DNA of 64,000 nucleotides from Ollibium composti (GCF_004801285.1 NZ_SSNY01000002.1:1-64000); one strand, 5' to 3'; positions 15,348 through 26,940 are shown, counted from the first letter of the stretch. Notes: generated by a model from the letters alone, not told the origin. Numbers and translations are program-made.

Positions 15348-15959
15348 TCAACCATGCTTGCGCCGCCGGTAGATCCACAGCTGCGTCGGCGGGATGTTGC
15401 GGACGACGAAGTGGAAATGCTCGACCGTGTAGTCGCCGCGGCCGGGCGGGATCGGCGACAGCGGGCCATAGGTGAGCTGGACGATCGGCCGGCCGGCCGG
15501 AATGCGGTCGAGCAGGCTTTCGACATAGGCAACGCGTTGCGCCACCGGAAAATTGAGCAGCGGCACGCCGGACACGACCGAATCGAAGGTCTGGTCGCGA
15601 TGGTCTCCGAGCGCCGCCGAAAGATTGAAGGCATCGCCCTCGATGACGTTGACGCCGGGATAGAGTCGGCGGAGATGGCGTACGAACTCGGGCGAATATT
15701 CCAGCGCGTAGAGGTTTTCCGGTTTCACGCCGCGCGCCAGGATGGCGCGGGTGATGACGCCGGTGCCCGGTCCGACCTCCAGCACCGGCAGGCCTGAGCC
15801 GGGATCGACGATCGATGCCATCTTGCGCGCGGTTATGGAGCTTGTCGGCACGATCGAGCCGACGGTCTTCGGCCTGTCGATCCAACCTTTGAAGAACTGC
15901 AATTCGTCGTCGAACTTCTCGGCCAGGGTTCGCTTCAAACTGTGGCTGCGTGCCATCAA
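15348..15959 (-). CDS. pmtA: Phospholipid N-methyltransferase (rhizobial PmtA type)
   Basis: A 203-residue SAM-dependent methyltransferase of the Sinorhizobium PmtA type, which methylates phosphatidylethanolamine three times to phosphatidylcholine at the membrane. The features are an amphipathic N-terminus (KFDDELQFFKGWIDRPKTVG), SIVPTSSITARKMA, the SAM motif LEVGPGTGVITRAIL, and SGVPLLNFPVAQR. A neighbouring dnaJ fits the known rhizobial order. The second Met (15956) is an equally good start. PC-containing membranes are typical of plant- and host-associated Rhizobiales. Confidence 0.9.
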   Translation of the reverse strand: MMARSHSLKRTLAEKFDDELQFFKGWIDRPKTVGSIVPTSSITARKMASIVDPGSGLPVLEVGPGTGVITRAILARGVKPENLYALEYSPEFVRHLRRLYPGVNVIEGDAFNLSAALGDHRDQTFDSVVSGVPLLNFPVAQRVAYVESLLDRIPAGRPIVQLTYGPLSPIPPGRGDYTVEHFHFVVRNIPPTQLWIYRRRKHG

Positions 15960-16123
15960 TGCCTCTCCTGATGCGCCCCTCGCGCTACTTAACAGCTAAC
16001 CCAGCGTCAGCAAGGAGCGAAGCTAAAAAAGGTCGTGGACAAGATAGTTTTTGTCGTTTCGATATTTGGATGGCACATGTCTTAGCCATGAAGCAGCGGC
16101 CATGTTCGGAAGGCGGGCGGGCG

Positions 16124-17257
16124 TCAGTGCTCGCCGAATGACTCGAAGAAATCCTTCATGCGGCTGAAGAATCCACTCGATTGCGGTGAATTTTCCTTCG
16201 AGGAGAGCTGTTCGAATTCCTCCAGCAACTCGCGCTGGCGCCGCGTCAGGTTCTGGGGTGTCTCGACCGCGGTCTGGATATAGAGGTCGCCCATCTGCGG
16301 CTGGCGCAACACCGGCATGCCCTTGCCCTTGAGCCGGAACTGGCGGCCGTTCTGGGTGCCTTCCGGCACCTTCACGCGCGTCTGCGTGCCGTCCAGCGTC
16401 GCCACTTCGAAGGAGCCGCCGAGCGCGGCCGTCGTCATCGAGATCGGCACCTTGCAGTAAAGGTCGGCTCCGTCGCGCTGGAAGAATTCGTGCGGTTTGA
16501 CGGCGAGGAAGATGTAGAGGTCGCCCGCAGGCCCGCCGCGCAGGCCCGCTTCGCCTTCGCCGGTCAGGCGGATGCGGGTGCCGTCCTCGATGCCGGCCGG
16601 GATGTTGACGGAAAGCGAACGCTCTTCGGTGACGCGGCCCTGGCCGGCGCATTTCGGGCAGGGGTCCTTGATGGTGGTGCCGCGCCCCTGGCATTGCGGG
16701 CAGGTGCGCTCGATGGAGAAGAAGCCTTGCGCGGCGCGCACCTTGCCGTGGCCGCCGCACATGGTGCAGGTGACGGGCTGGGTGCCGGGCTTGGCGCCGG
16801 AACCGGAACATTCGGTGCAGGAGACGGAGGCCGGGACGCGGATCTGTGCGGTCTTACCGGCGAAGGCTTCCTCCAGCGAGATTTCCATGTTGTAGCGCAG
16901 GTCGGCGCCGCGTTCGCGCCCGCCCGAGGTGCGGCGACGACCGCCGCCGCCCATCATCTCGCCGAAAATGTCCTCAAAGATGTCGGCGAAGCCGCCGGCC
17001 GCGAAACCGTGCGCGGCGCCGTTCATGCCGCCGTTCTCGAAGGCGGCGTGGCCGAAGCGGTCGTAAGCGGCACGCTTCTGCGGGTCCTTCAGGGTTTCGT
17101 AGGCCTCGTTGATTTCCTTGAACTTGTGCTCGCAGGCATGGTCGCCGGGATTGCGATCGGGATGGAACTGCATGGCGAGCTTTCGGAACGCTGCCTTGAG
17201 TTCCTTTTCGTCGGCGCCTTTCTGGACGCCGAGCGTTTCGTAGAAGTCAGCCTTCAT
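16124..17257 (-). CDS. dnaJ: Chaperone DnaJ
   Basis: A 377-residue type I J-protein, co-chaperone that delivers substrates to DnaK and stimulates its ATPase. In order: J domain with HPD ([10 protein letters not shown]), a Gly/Phe-rich linker ([19 protein letters not shown]), four zinc-finger repeats ([32 protein letters not shown]) and C-terminal substrate-binding domains. It is separated from dnaK by an acyltransferase gene on the same strand, which is unusual. No RpoH-type promoter was recognised just upstream. Confidence 0.97.
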   Translation of the reverse strand: MKADFYETLGVQKGADEKELKAAFRKLAMQFHPDRNPGDHACEHKFKEINEAYETLKDPQKRAAYDRFGHAAFENGGMNGAAHGFAAGGFADIFEDIFGEMMGGGGRRRTSGGRERGADLRYNMEISLEEAFAGKTAQIRVPASVSCTECSGSGAKPGTQPVTCTMCGGHGKVRAAQGFFSIERTCPQCQGRGTTIKDPCPKCAGQGRVTEERSLSVNIPAGIEDGTRIRLTGEGEAGLRGGPAGDLYIFLAVKPHEFFQRDGADLYCKVPISMTTAALGGSFEVATLDGTQTRVKVPEGTQNGRQFRLKGKGMPVLRQPQMGDLYIQTAVETPQNLTRRQRELLEEFEQLSSKENSPQSSGFFSRMKDFFESFGEH

Positions 17258-17431
17258 GATTTCCCGTCGCTCTGTCTGTTCACGGCCCCGTTGTCGAGCT
17301 TGTCGGGTCGGGCCGCAATGGCGGTCCGACGTGGCCTCGATTTAGTAAGCCGGAAGCCGCAATGCCATAGTTTGCCGGGCAGTGCAGCGATTTTTTCGGT
17401 CGGGTGGCAATCGTACCGCGGTCGCTAGGGC

Positions 17432-18526
17432 TCAGGTGACGCGCGAAAACTTGCGGACGGGCGCGGCGAGGGCCATGAACAGGTCGTTCAGCCGCTTCGC
17501 TACTGGCGTCTCGAAGAAACGTGCAGACAGCACAGCCAGAACGAGCGTGACGGACAGCGGAGCCAACCAGAAGGCATAGAAGCTGATGAACCCGGTCGGC
17601 TCGACCAGCCGGCGCCAGACGATGCCCAACAGCAGCGAAGCGACAACCGGATGGATGAGATAGATGCTGAAGGAGGCATTGGCGAGCTGATCGAAAGGCT
17701 TCAAAAGCCGGGTCGCATCGGGATTGTTGCGTTCGGCGAGGGCCGCCAGGAAGATCGAGGCGGCGAGCAGGGCGAAGGCCGGATAGCCGCCAAGCCCGTT
17801 CCACATCAAAAGCAGAGTCATTGCGAAGAGCAGCCAGCCGGGACATGTGCTGGCCAGCCGCCAGCGGCTGTCCCGCACCAGCATCGCCACCAATGCGCCG
17901 ATAGCGAAGTCGGCGAAAGCCCGGTAGGCGCCCCAGGTGTCGGCGACCATCCAATTGTCGAACGGCATGACGCCGGCGACGGTTGCCGTCTCCAGCGCCG
18001 CGCAGGAGACGAGGACAAGACCAGCCAACCCGGCGGTGCCGAAACGGCGATGGATCAGCACCGCCGCTGGTAGAGTGAGATAGCAGAACCACTCGGCCGA
18101 CAGCGTCCAGCCGACATAGTTGAAGGTCAATGCGTCGGTGAAGCCCCAGCCCTGCACGAGCAGGATGTTGGCCGGCAGCGCCGACCAGTCGTAGCGGCCC
18201 GCCGCGCTCGAGCCGATCCAGCCGAGATGCACGGCGATGCCGACGATGACGAAATAGGCGAGCGTGGCGAAATAGAGCGGATAGAAGCGGGCGAGGCGGC
18301 GCACGATGAAGCGGGCGTAGGCGCCGCGCTCGGCCAGCAGCCTGTCGGCGTAACGTAGCATGATGAGGAAGCCCGAGATCATCATGAACATGTCGAGCAG
18401 CGGCATCAGCGCCCGCATGCGGTGCGCGGCGTCCAGCCCGCTCGCCGGGCCATAGACCAGATAATGAAAAATCATAACCAGCAGCGCCGCCAAGAGCCGC
18501 CAGAACCCCAGAATGCGAAAATACAC
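17432..18526 (-). CDS. Acyltransferase 3 family membrane protein, between dnaK and dnaJ
   Basis: A 364-residue integral membrane protein with about ten helices. Family motifs are FRILGFWRLLAALLVMIFHY (catalytic His in MIFHY), DMFMMISGFLIMLRYADR, RRLARFYPLYFATL and FSIYLIHPVVASLL. It should transfer an acyl group to an exported sugar or lipid. It is not a chaperone gene and splits the usual dnaK-dnaJ pair; a terminator lies between it and dnaK, so it needs its own promoter in 18527-18711. The two acyltransferases in this window share family motifs but are not close copies. Confidence 0.87.
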   Translation of the reverse strand: MYFRILGFWRLLAALLVMIFHYLVYGPASGLDAAHRMRALMPLLDMFMMISGFLIMLRYADRLLAERGAYARFIVRRLARFYPLYFATLAYFVIVGIAVHLGWIGSSAAGRYDWSALPANILLVQGWGFTDALTFNYVGWTLSAEWFCYLTLPAAVLIHRRFGTAGLAGLVLVSCAALETATVAGVMPFDNWMVADTWGAYRAFADFAIGALVAMLVRDSRWRLASTCPGWLLFAMTLLLMWNGLGGYPAFALLAASIFLAALAERNNPDATRLLKPFDQLANASFSIYLIHPVVASLLLGIVWRRLVEPTGFISFYAFWLAPLSVTLVLAVLSARFFETPVAKRLNDLFMALAAPVRKFSRVT

Positions 18527-18711
18527 GCGCCCCGCTCCTCCCTTAGCTGAGACCCAAGCCTAGCATCGGGGGAGCCGGGTTGTGCCAGAAACCAATCGTT
18601 AGGCTTAACGCCGGGGGAGAGAGGCCGGCAGTCCATCGCGGTCGGTCGGACCTCGGCCAAAACGGTCGATATTGCATCGAAGAACGTTTCCTTCATCGGC
18701 TCAACGGCATG

Positions 18712-18740
18712 AAAAAGCCCGGCACAGGGCCGGGCTTTTC
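18712..18740 (-). terminator. Rho-independent terminator of dnaK
   Basis: GCCCGGC and GCCGGGC pair across a five-base loop, flanked by an A-run on one side and TTTT on the other. On the minus strand it is read as a stem followed by T-rich sequence 25 bases after the dnaK stop. Confidence 0.85.
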
Positions 18741-18764
18741 CGATTTCAGCTGGTACCGATGGGA

Positions 18765-20678
<1,914 letters not shown>

Positions 20679-20797
20679 TTTGTCGTTCTCTCCTTCAAGC
20701 AGGCTTTCGTGGACCCTGTCAGGCGTTCCCGGGAAAGCCCCTGTTCACAAGAATTCCGCCGCAAGCCGCGGTCCGCGCAGCTTGGACGGTTGTGCGG

Positions 20798-20829
20798 CGT
20801 ATATAAGAACAGGCCCCTTGCTGCGCAAG
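20798..20829 (-). promoter_or_regulatory. RpoH (sigma-32) heat-shock promoter of dnaK
   Basis: On the minus strand CTTG (20826-20829) is followed after exactly 18 bases by CTTATATACG (20798-20807), a full match to the alphaproteobacterial heat-shock consensus CTTG-N17/18-CYTATNTNNG. The predicted transcript would have a leader of about 110 bases before dnaK, which has AAGGAGAG near the start codon. Confidence 0.8.
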
Positions 20830-20957
20830 CATATGTGGAGGCATTTGCAGGGCTGCGCTGGCATTACCCGATCCGCCCGGTTGGTCGCTTCAACAGCGGT
20901 GCGTTTTCCCCCTAGGCTGGAGCCGAGAAGCCCCTTTCCAGCAATCCCGAGGCCATC

Positions 20958-22088
20958 ATGTCTTCCACACGGATCATTGTCATAGGAGGTGGCGTGGCGG
21001 GCCTCACCGCCGCTCTTGCCTTGCAGGAATGGGCTTCGGTGACGGTGATCGAGCGCGAAAGCCAGCTCGGCTACCACGCTTCCGGTCGTTCGGCGGCGCT
21101 GTTTTCCGAATCCTACGGGAATGCGATGGTGCGGGCGCTGTCGCGGGCGAGCCGCGAGGCCCTGGAGGCGGGCGGCTATTTCGAGCACAAGCGTGCCGCG
21201 TTGCATTTCGGTGGGCCGGACGACGGCGAAGCCATCGACCGTTTCGCCCTGGAAGCGCAGGCTCTTTTGCCGACCATCCGGCGCCTCTCCGCCGCTGAGG
21301 TCGGAAAACTCGTTCCCGTCTTCAGTGACGGCATGACGTGCGGCGGGGTCTACGAGCCCGACGCGATGGACATCGACACCGGCAAGATCGTCCAGGAGAG
21401 CGCCTCGGCCTTCCGCGCGCTGGGCGGGCAGATCCGCACCGGCGAGGAGGTCGTGCGGATCGAGCCGGATGGCGAAGGCTTGCGCGTCGAGACGACCGCC
21501 GGCGTCTACGAGACCGACACGGTGGTGAACGCCGCCGGTGCCTGGGCGGATGTGGTCGCGGAACGGGCAGGGCTGACCGGCATCGGCCTGGCGCCGAAGC
21601 GGCGCACCGCCTTTATCTTCGACGCGCCGGGCCATGACGTGCGCAACTGGCCACTGGTGGTGGACATCCATGAACGCTTCTATTTCAAGCCGGATGCCGG
21701 CCGTCTCATCGGCTCGCTCGCCGACGAGACCGACTCGCCGCCCTGCGACGCGTATCCCGAGGACATCGACGTCGCCATCGCCGTCGACCGCATCGAGCGG
21801 GCGACGGGCCTGAGCATCGGCAGGCCGCAAAGCCCCTGGGCCGGGTTGCGGACCTTCGCCCCGGACCGCACTCCCGTCACCGGCGCCGATCCGCGCCTGC
21901 CCCGTTTCTTCTGGCTGGCCGGGCAGGGCGGTTATGGTTTCCAGGTCTCCTTTGCGCTGGCGCGGCTCGCCTCGGCGCTGCTTCGCGACGGTGCCGTTCC
22001 CGGCGACCTTGCAGCATTCGGTGTCGAGCGCGAGGCGTTGGCGCCCGACCGCTTCATCTCCGCGGAAGGTGGCAGGCAGGCCGGCTGA
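20958..22088 (+). CDS. FAD-dependent oxidoreductase (DAO family, D-amino acid or amine dehydrogenase type)
   Basis: A 376-residue flavoprotein. It has the dinucleotide-binding motif IIVIGGGVAGLTAALALQ at the N-terminus, the DAO-family signature QLGYHASGRSAALFSESYGN, a middle substrate domain with GGVYEPDAMDIDTGKIVQ, and the C-terminal FAD contact FFWLAGQGGYGFQVS. The pattern is close to D-arginine dehydrogenase-type enzymes, which oxidise D-amino acids or related amines. It sits 149 bases before a Liv-type transporter in the same direction, so its substrate is probably the transported amino acid or amine. The exact substrate is not readable. Confidence 0.83.
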   Translation: MSSTRIIVIGGGVAGLTAALALQEWASVTVIERESQLGYHASGRSAALFSESYGNAMVRALSRASREALEAGGYFEHKRAALHFGGPDDGEAIDRFALEAQALLPTIRRLSAAEVGKLVPVFSDGMTCGGVYEPDAMDIDTGKIVQESASAFRALGGQIRTGEEVVRIEPDGEGLRVETTAGVYETDTVVNAAGAWADVVAERAGLTGIGLAPKRRTAFIFDAPGHDVRNWPLVVDIHERFYFKPDAGRLIGSLADETDSPPCDAYPEDIDVAIAVDRIERATGLSIGRPQSPWAGLRTFAPDRTPVTGADPRLPRFFWLAGQGGYGFQVSFALARLASALLRDGAVPGDLAAFGVEREALAPDRFISAEGGRQAG

Positions 22089-22237
22089 AGCGGCGGACAG
22101 CTTATTCCCTGCGCGCGCTTCGCTGACTGTTGCAGGCACCGGCGGACAAGACTGCTTGTCTGCACACCCTGCTTGTGATCGTATGTCAGACAAAAGTTTC
22201 GGATAAACCGCGACACCGCAAAGGGAGGATTTGCGCC

Positions 22238-23509
22238 ATGGCCTCATTCAACCGTTCTTTTTCGCGCCGCCGGTTCTTGGGCGGCAGCGCGCTCGCCGTC
22301 ACGGCCGGCGCGCTCGGCATGCCCTTCGTGCGAACGGCACGAGCGCAGGCGGCGACCTTCAAGGCCGGCGTCATCACCTCGCTGTCGGGCGAGAACATCC
22401 TTGGCGGCAACCTGACCAAGCAGGGCTACGACCTGTGGGCCGAGGCGATCAACGCCAAGGGTGGCGTCGAGGTCGCCGGCGAGAAGTTCAAGGTGGACAT
22501 GTTCTACGGCGACGACCAATCCAATCCGGCGACCGGTGCCGACGCCGCCGAGCGGCTGATCGTCCAGAACGAGGTCGACGTGCTGTTCGGCCCCTATACA
22601 AGCGGCTCGACCATCGCGGTGCAGCCGATCTGCCAGAAATACCAGGTGCCGATGATCTCCGGCTCGGCGGAATCGCCGAACGTCTGGAAGGCGAAGCCCG
22701 AGTTCAACTTCGGCATCATCCCTTCCGTGGACACGACCTCCGGCCTGTCGCTGGGCGTGCTGGCCAAGACGTCCAACCCTGGAGCCAAGACTGTTGCGGT
22801 GATCAGCGTCAACGAGCCGTTTTCCAAGGAAACCGGCGAGGGCTTCCGTGACGGCGTCAAGGCGGCGGGGCTGGAACTGGTCGCGTATGAACTGGTGCCG
22901 CCGGAAGGCGACCTTACCCCGGTCATCTCCAAGATCGCCGCGCTGAAGCCCGATGTCGTCGCGGTCGGCGGGCATGAGGAAATCCTGATCAACGTGGTCA
23001 AGACCTCGAAGTCGCTGAACTACCGGCCGAAGGCGCTGATCATGCACTACGGCATCACCAACCCGGCCTTCGCCCAGGCGCTCGGCGCCGACGCGGACGG
23101 CGTCACGGGCGTGGTGGTCTGGCTCCCGACCGTGACCTACAAGGACGACGTCTTCGGCACCGCCAAGGAATTCTCCGAGATGGCGACGAAGAAGCTCGGC
23201 GGCGAACCCGACTATACGGCGGCCGGCTGCGCGGCCAGCGGCCTGGTGCTCGGCGATGCGTTGAAACGGCTCGGCAAGAAGCCGGCGCTGACGCCGGAGG
23301 ACCGCGTCGCGCTGAAGGATGCCATTGCCGAAACCGATATCCAGACCTTCTACGGCCCGATCAAGTTCGAGAAGGACGGCCCGCATTATCACGACAACGT
23401 CCAGCCTGTGCCGGTGCTGGTACAGATCCAGGGCGGCAAGGTCGTCGCCGTGGGTCCGAAGGAGGCCGCGGCCGCCGACTACATCTATCCGCTGCCGGCC
23501 TGGAAATAG
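22238..23509 (+). CDS. Liv-type ABC transporter substrate-binding protein (Tat signal)
   Basis: A 423-residue periplasmic binding protein of the LivK/Peripla_BP_6 class. The start at 22238 follows AAGGGAGGA and gives a Tat-type signal (SFSRRRFLGGSALAVTAGA). Family features are KAGVITSLSGENILGGNL, GDDQSNPATGADAAERLI and LFGPYTSGSTIAVQPICQKY. It is the first gene of a full five-part transporter (22238-26940). The ligand is probably an amino acid, amide or amine, judging from the oxidase next door. The longer frame from 22130 includes non-native sequence. Confidence 0.9.
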   Translation: MASFNRSFSRRRFLGGSALAVTAGALGMPFVRTARAQAATFKAGVITSLSGENILGGNLTKQGYDLWAEAINAKGGVEVAGEKFKVDMFYGDDQSNPATGADAAERLIVQNEVDVLFGPYTSGSTIAVQPICQKYQVPMISGSAESPNVWKAKPEFNFGIIPSVDTTSGLSLGVLAKTSNPGAKTVAVISVNEPFSKETGEGFRDGVKAAGLELVAYELVPPEGDLTPVISKIAALKPDVVAVGGHEEILINVVKTSKSLNYRPKALIMHYGITNPAFAQALGADADGVTGVVVWLPTVTYKDDVFGTAKEFSEMATKKLGGEPDYTAAGCAASGLVLGDALKRLGKKPALTPEDRVALKDAIAETDIQTFYGPIKFEKDGPHYHDNVQPVPVLVQIQGGKVVAVGPKEAAAADYIYPLPAWK

Positions 23510-23635
23510 CATCTCCACGGCGGTGCGTGCGAGACCGCGCGCCGCCGGACCCTCGCGGATGCGGGCCGGCCGCACGGTCGCCGTGTCCAGACGGGAAGAC
23601 CTTCCCGCCACCCACACGGACGGACGGCTCCTGCC

Positions 23636-24508
23636 TTGGATCTTTTCCTCCAGACCCTGCTGAACGGCCTGCTGATCGGCGGCGTCATCGCCACCTTCAC
23701 CATCGCCTTCCAGCTCACCTTCGGCGTGCTGCACGTCATCGACTTCGCCGTCGGTGGCTGGGTCGTGCTGGGCGGCTATCTCGGCTACTACGTCACCGCC
23801 CTGTTGGGGTTGGACGGCTTCGTTGCCATCCCTCTGGCCTTCGTGCTGTTCGGCGCGCTCGGCTACCTGATCGGCCCGGTCCTCTACAACGTCCGCAACA
23901 GCCGCACCGCGCGGCCGGAACTGATGGCGCTGGCGCTCACTTTCGGCCTGTTCACGCTGCTGCGCGGCGGCATGCTGACGGCCTGGGGCTTCAACACCCG
24001 CAACGTCACGTCCATGCTCAGCGGCGAGAGCCTTGCGGTGGGCCCGGTTATCGTGCCGCTGATCCGCGTCGCGGCGGCGGTCTTCGCGGTGGCCATCGCC
24101 GGCGGCCTGTTCCTCTTCCTCTACCGCACCCGCTATGGGCTGGCGATCCGCGCCACTGCCGAGAACCGCCACAACGCAGCCCTCATGGGCGTCAACATCC
24201 GCCGTCTCAGCGCCAACGTCTACGGCCTCTATGCCGGCATCACCGCCATGGCCGGCGTGCTGATGGGCGCCATCTATTCCGTCAACCCCGAAGTCGGCCT
24301 GCGCTACACGCTGTTCGCCTTCTTCGTCGCCGTGCTGGCCGGGCTGGGTTCGGTCGGCGGCGCGGTGGTGGCCGCCCTTATGCTCGGCGTCATCGAGGCC
24401 TTCGTGTCGACCTATGTCGGCTCCAGCTATTCGCTGCTCGCCATCTTCGCCACGCTGTTCGTGGTCCTCCTGGCGTCCCCGAAGGGAATCTTGCGGAGGG
24501 GCCTCTGA
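23636..24508 (+). CDS. Liv-type ABC transporter permease (LivH)
   Basis: A 290-residue inner-membrane permease with eight or so helices. MDLFLQTLLNGLLIGGVIAT begins the protein, and the cytoplasmic loop that contacts the ATPase reads RATAENRHNAALMGVNIRRL. The apparent start codon is TTG at 23636 with only a weak GGACGG upstream, so the start needs care, though the protein begins as LivH proteins normally do. It is followed by the LivM gene after one base. Confidence 0.9.
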   Translation: MDLFLQTLLNGLLIGGVIATFTIAFQLTFGVLHVIDFAVGGWVVLGGYLGYYVTALLGLDGFVAIPLAFVLFGALGYLIGPVLYNVRNSRTARPELMALALTFGLFTLLRGGMLTAWGFNTRNVTSMLSGESLAVGPVIVPLIRVAAAVFAVAIAGGLFLFLYRTRYGLAIRATAENRHNAALMGVNIRRLSANVYGLYAGITAMAGVLMGAIYSVNPEVGLRYTLFAFFVAVLAGLGSVGGAVVAALMLGVIEAFVSTYVGSSYSLLAIFATLFVVLLASPKGILRRGL

Positions 24509-24509
24509 C

Positions 24510-25496
24510 ATGGCCGCGCAACCCATGAAATCGCGCTGGCCCGGCCTCCTGCTGCTCGCCGTCATTCTCGTCGTGCTGGCGCTGATGCCGCTGCTGGTCA
24601 ACAATTACTGGCTGCGCGTGGCCACCGGCGCGCTGATGTGGGCGGGGCTGGCCTGCTCGTGGAACATGCTGGGCGGCTATGCCGGCTACATCAATTTCGG
24701 CCACTCCGCCTTCTTCGGCCTCGGCGCCTATGTGACGGCCTTCCTGATGAACGACCCGTTCGGCCTGCCCTTCCTTGCCACCATTCCGGCCGGCATGATG
24801 GTGACGGCCGTGTTCGCCGTCATCATCGGCGCGCCGACGCTGCGCCTGCGCGGCGCCTATTTCGCCATCGCCACTTGGGCCTTCGCGGAAGTGCTGATCC
24901 AGTTCGCTTCGGCGATGGATTTCACCGGCGGCATCGGCGGCATCGGCCTGCCGCCCTATCTCAATGAGCGCTTCTTCTACTACGCGATGTTCGGTACAGC
25001 AGCACTCACCTATCTCGTCGCCTGGGCGCTCTTCGAGCGCTCGCGCTTCGGTCTGAAGGTCAAGGCGCTGCGCGATCACGAACCGGCCGCCGAGGCGATG
25101 GGCATCAACACGGCGCTGGTCAAGCTACAAACCTTCGTGCTCAGCGCCGTCACCGCCTCCGTCTTCGGCGCGATTTTCGCCTACTGGGTCACCTTCATCA
25201 ATCCGAAGTCGGTGTTCGGCGGCGACATCACCGACCAGATGGTGGTGATGGTGCTGCTCGGCGGGCTGGGCACACTGTGGGGGCCGGCCATCGGCGGCGT
25301 GACGCTGTTCGTCGTCAACCGGCTGATATGGATGCACTGGGGCGACACCGCCTTCTACATCGCCATCCTCGGCGCCGCCATCGTCCTGGTGGTGTTGTTC
25401 CTGCCCAACGGCATCGCCGGCCTGTTTGTCCGGCGCAAGGCGAACGCGCTCGAAAAAGTGGCGGAAAAGCTCATTGGCGGGGGAGGAGAGCGATGA
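24510..25496 (+). CDS. Liv-type ABC transporter permease (LivM)
   Basis: A 328-residue inner-membrane permease. It carries LivM hallmarks: LACSWNMLGGYAGYINFGHS, FFGLGAYVTAFLM, LRLRGAYFAIATWAFAEVL and the ATPase-contact loop LRDHEPAAEAMGINTALVKL. ATG at 24510 is one base after the LivH stop. Its own stop overlaps the LivG ATG (ATGA). It forms the translocation pore together with the 23636 gene product. Confidence 0.92.
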   Translation: MAAQPMKSRWPGLLLLAVILVVLALMPLLVNNYWLRVATGALMWAGLACSWNMLGGYAGYINFGHSAFFGLGAYVTAFLMNDPFGLPFLATIPAGMMVTAVFAVIIGAPTLRLRGAYFAIATWAFAEVLIQFASAMDFTGGIGGIGLPPYLNERFFYYAMFGTAALTYLVAWALFERSRFGLKVKALRDHEPAAEAMGINTALVKLQTFVLSAVTASVFGAIFAYWVTFINPKSVFGGDITDQMVVMVLLGGLGTLWGPAIGGVTLFVVNRLIWMHWGDTAFYIAILGAAIVLVVLFLPNGIAGLFVRRKANALEKVAEKLIGGGGER

Positions 25497-26230
25497 CCGC
25501 CTCGGCACAGGCTTCCGCGGAGCCGATCCTGCTGGTGCGCGGACTCTACAAGCATTTCGGCGGCATCAAGGCCACCAACGGCGTCGACCTTGCGGTCGGC
25601 CGGCAGGAGATCGCCGGATTGATCGGCCCCAACGGTTGCGGCAAGTCGACTTTGTTCAGCCTCGTTTCCGGCACGGTGGCGCCCGACAAGGGCGAAATCC
25701 GCTTCGACGGCCGCGCCATTGCCGGCATGAGCGCGCATCGCATCGCCCGGCTGGGGCTTGCCCGCACCTTCCAGATTCCCGCCCTGTTCGACAATATGAG
25801 CGTGACGGAAAACCTGCTGGCAGCAGCAGCCGAAGGGCATTGGCCAGGCGCGCAGGAGCGCGCGGCCGCCACGCTTGCGCTGCTGGAACTGGGGCATGTC
25901 GCCGACAACCGCGCCTCCGATCTTTCCGGCGGGCAGCAGAAGCTGCTGGAATTTGGCCGCGCCGTCATGCGGCAGGCCTCGCTCATCCTGCTCGACGAGG
26001 TGACGGCCGGCGTGCATCCCAACATCCGCAAGATCATCTTGGAGGCCATCGCCAGCCTGCGCGAACGCGGCGTCTCCTTCCTCGTCATCGAGCACGACAT
26101 GGAGATGGTGCGCAGCGTCTGCGACCGCATCATTGTCATGGATTCCGGCCGTGTCGTCACCAGCGGCGCCTTCGAGGACATCGTGCGGAACTCGGAAGTC
26201 ATGCAGACCTATCTGGGGCGGCCGCAATGA
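25493..26230 (+). CDS. Liv-type ABC transporter ATPase (LivG)
   Basis: A 245-residue ATPase. Walker A is GPNGCGKST, the signature is LSGGQQKLLEFGRAV, Walker B is LILLDEV and the switch histidine lies in VIEHDMEMV. The LivG-type C-terminus ends VMQTYLGRPQ. The start overlaps the LivM stop by four bases and the stop overlaps the LivF start by four bases, so the transporter genes are tightly coupled. It couples ATP hydrolysis to import by the preceding permeases. Confidence 0.93.
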   Translation: MTASAQASAEPILLVRGLYKHFGGIKATNGVDLAVGRQEIAGLIGPNGCGKSTLFSLVSGTVAPDKGEIRFDGRAIAGMSAHRIARLGLARTFQIPALFDNMSVTENLLAAAAEGHWPGAQERAAATLALLELGHVADNRASDLSGGQQKLLEFGRAVMRQASLILLDEVTAGVHPNIRKIILEAIASLRERGVSFLVIEHDMEMVRSVCDRIIVMDSGRVVTSGAFEDIVRNSEVMQTYLGRPQ

Positions 26231-26940
26231 GCAGGCTGGCCGCCGAAAACGTCGTCACCGGCTACGGCAAGCAGGAGATCGTCCACGGCGTCTCGCTGAG
26301 TGCAGAAGCGGGGCAGATCACCTGCATCTTCGGGCCGAATGGCTGCGGCAAGTCCACACTGCTCAAGGCCATCGCCGGCGCCCTGCCGGTATGGGGCGGC
26401 AGCGCACGTCTCGACGACACAGTGCTCTCCAACCTGCCGGTGCACGAAGTGGTGCGGCAAGGACTGGTGCTGATGCCGCAGGGCGGCGGCGTCTTCCCGC
26501 GCCTGACGGTGATGGAAAACCTGCGTATGGGTGGCTACGCCATTGCCGACAAGCGACTGGTGGAGTCTCGCATCGAGGCGCTGATCGAGCAATATCCCTC
26601 GCTGGCGCGTCGGCGCAGGACGGCGGCCGGCGCGCTGTCCGGCGGCGAACAGGCGATGCTGTCGCTGGCGCGCGCGCTGGTTTCCGAACCGCGCTTCATC
26701 CTGCTCGACGAACCGTCGGCAGGCCTGTCGCCGGCGATGGTGATCGAGACGCTGGAGCGCATCACCACGTTAACCGAGCAGGGCATCGGCATCCTGATGG
26801 TGGAGCAGAACATCCGCGAGGCGATGCCCATCGCCGACAGGCTCTATATCCTCGCCGCCGGCGAAAAGCGCTTCGAGGGCTCGCCGGGCGATGTGCGTGA
26901 CGACCGCCAGATCATGGACATCTATATGGGCGGCGCCTGA
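26227..26940 (+). CDS. Liv-type ABC transporter ATPase (LivF)
   Basis: A 237-residue ATPase, the second of the pair. It has Walker A GPNGCGKST, the LivF-type PQGGGVFPRLTVMENLRMGG, signature LSGGEQAMLSLARAL, Walker B FILLDEPSAGLSP and VEQNIREAM with the switch residue replaced by Gln-Asn as in many LivF proteins. It ends MDIYMGGA. It completes the set of binding protein, two permeases and two ATPases. Confidence 0.93.
   Translation: MSRLAAENVVTGYGKQEIVHGVSLSAEAGQITCIFGPNGCGKSTLLKAIAGALPVWGGSARLDDTVLSNLPVHEVVRQGLVLMPQGGGVFPRLTVMENLRMGGYAIADKRLVESRIEALIEQYPSLARRRRTAAGALSGGEQAMLSLARALVSEPRFILLDEPSAGLSPAMVIETLERITTLTEQGIGILMVEQNIREAMPIADRLYILAAGEKRFEGSPGDVRDDRQIMDIYMGGA

Noticed and set aside
16071..16086. 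TGGCAC-N5-TTAGC resembling a sigma-54 promoter before pmtA
   Set aside because: The second half does not match TTGC and the spacing is off; not supported.
22244..24604. Open frame of almost 790 codons opposite the Liv binding-protein and permease genes
   Set aside because: It spans two clear genes and their gap, with His/Arg/Asp-rich low-complexity sequence and no recognisable domain.
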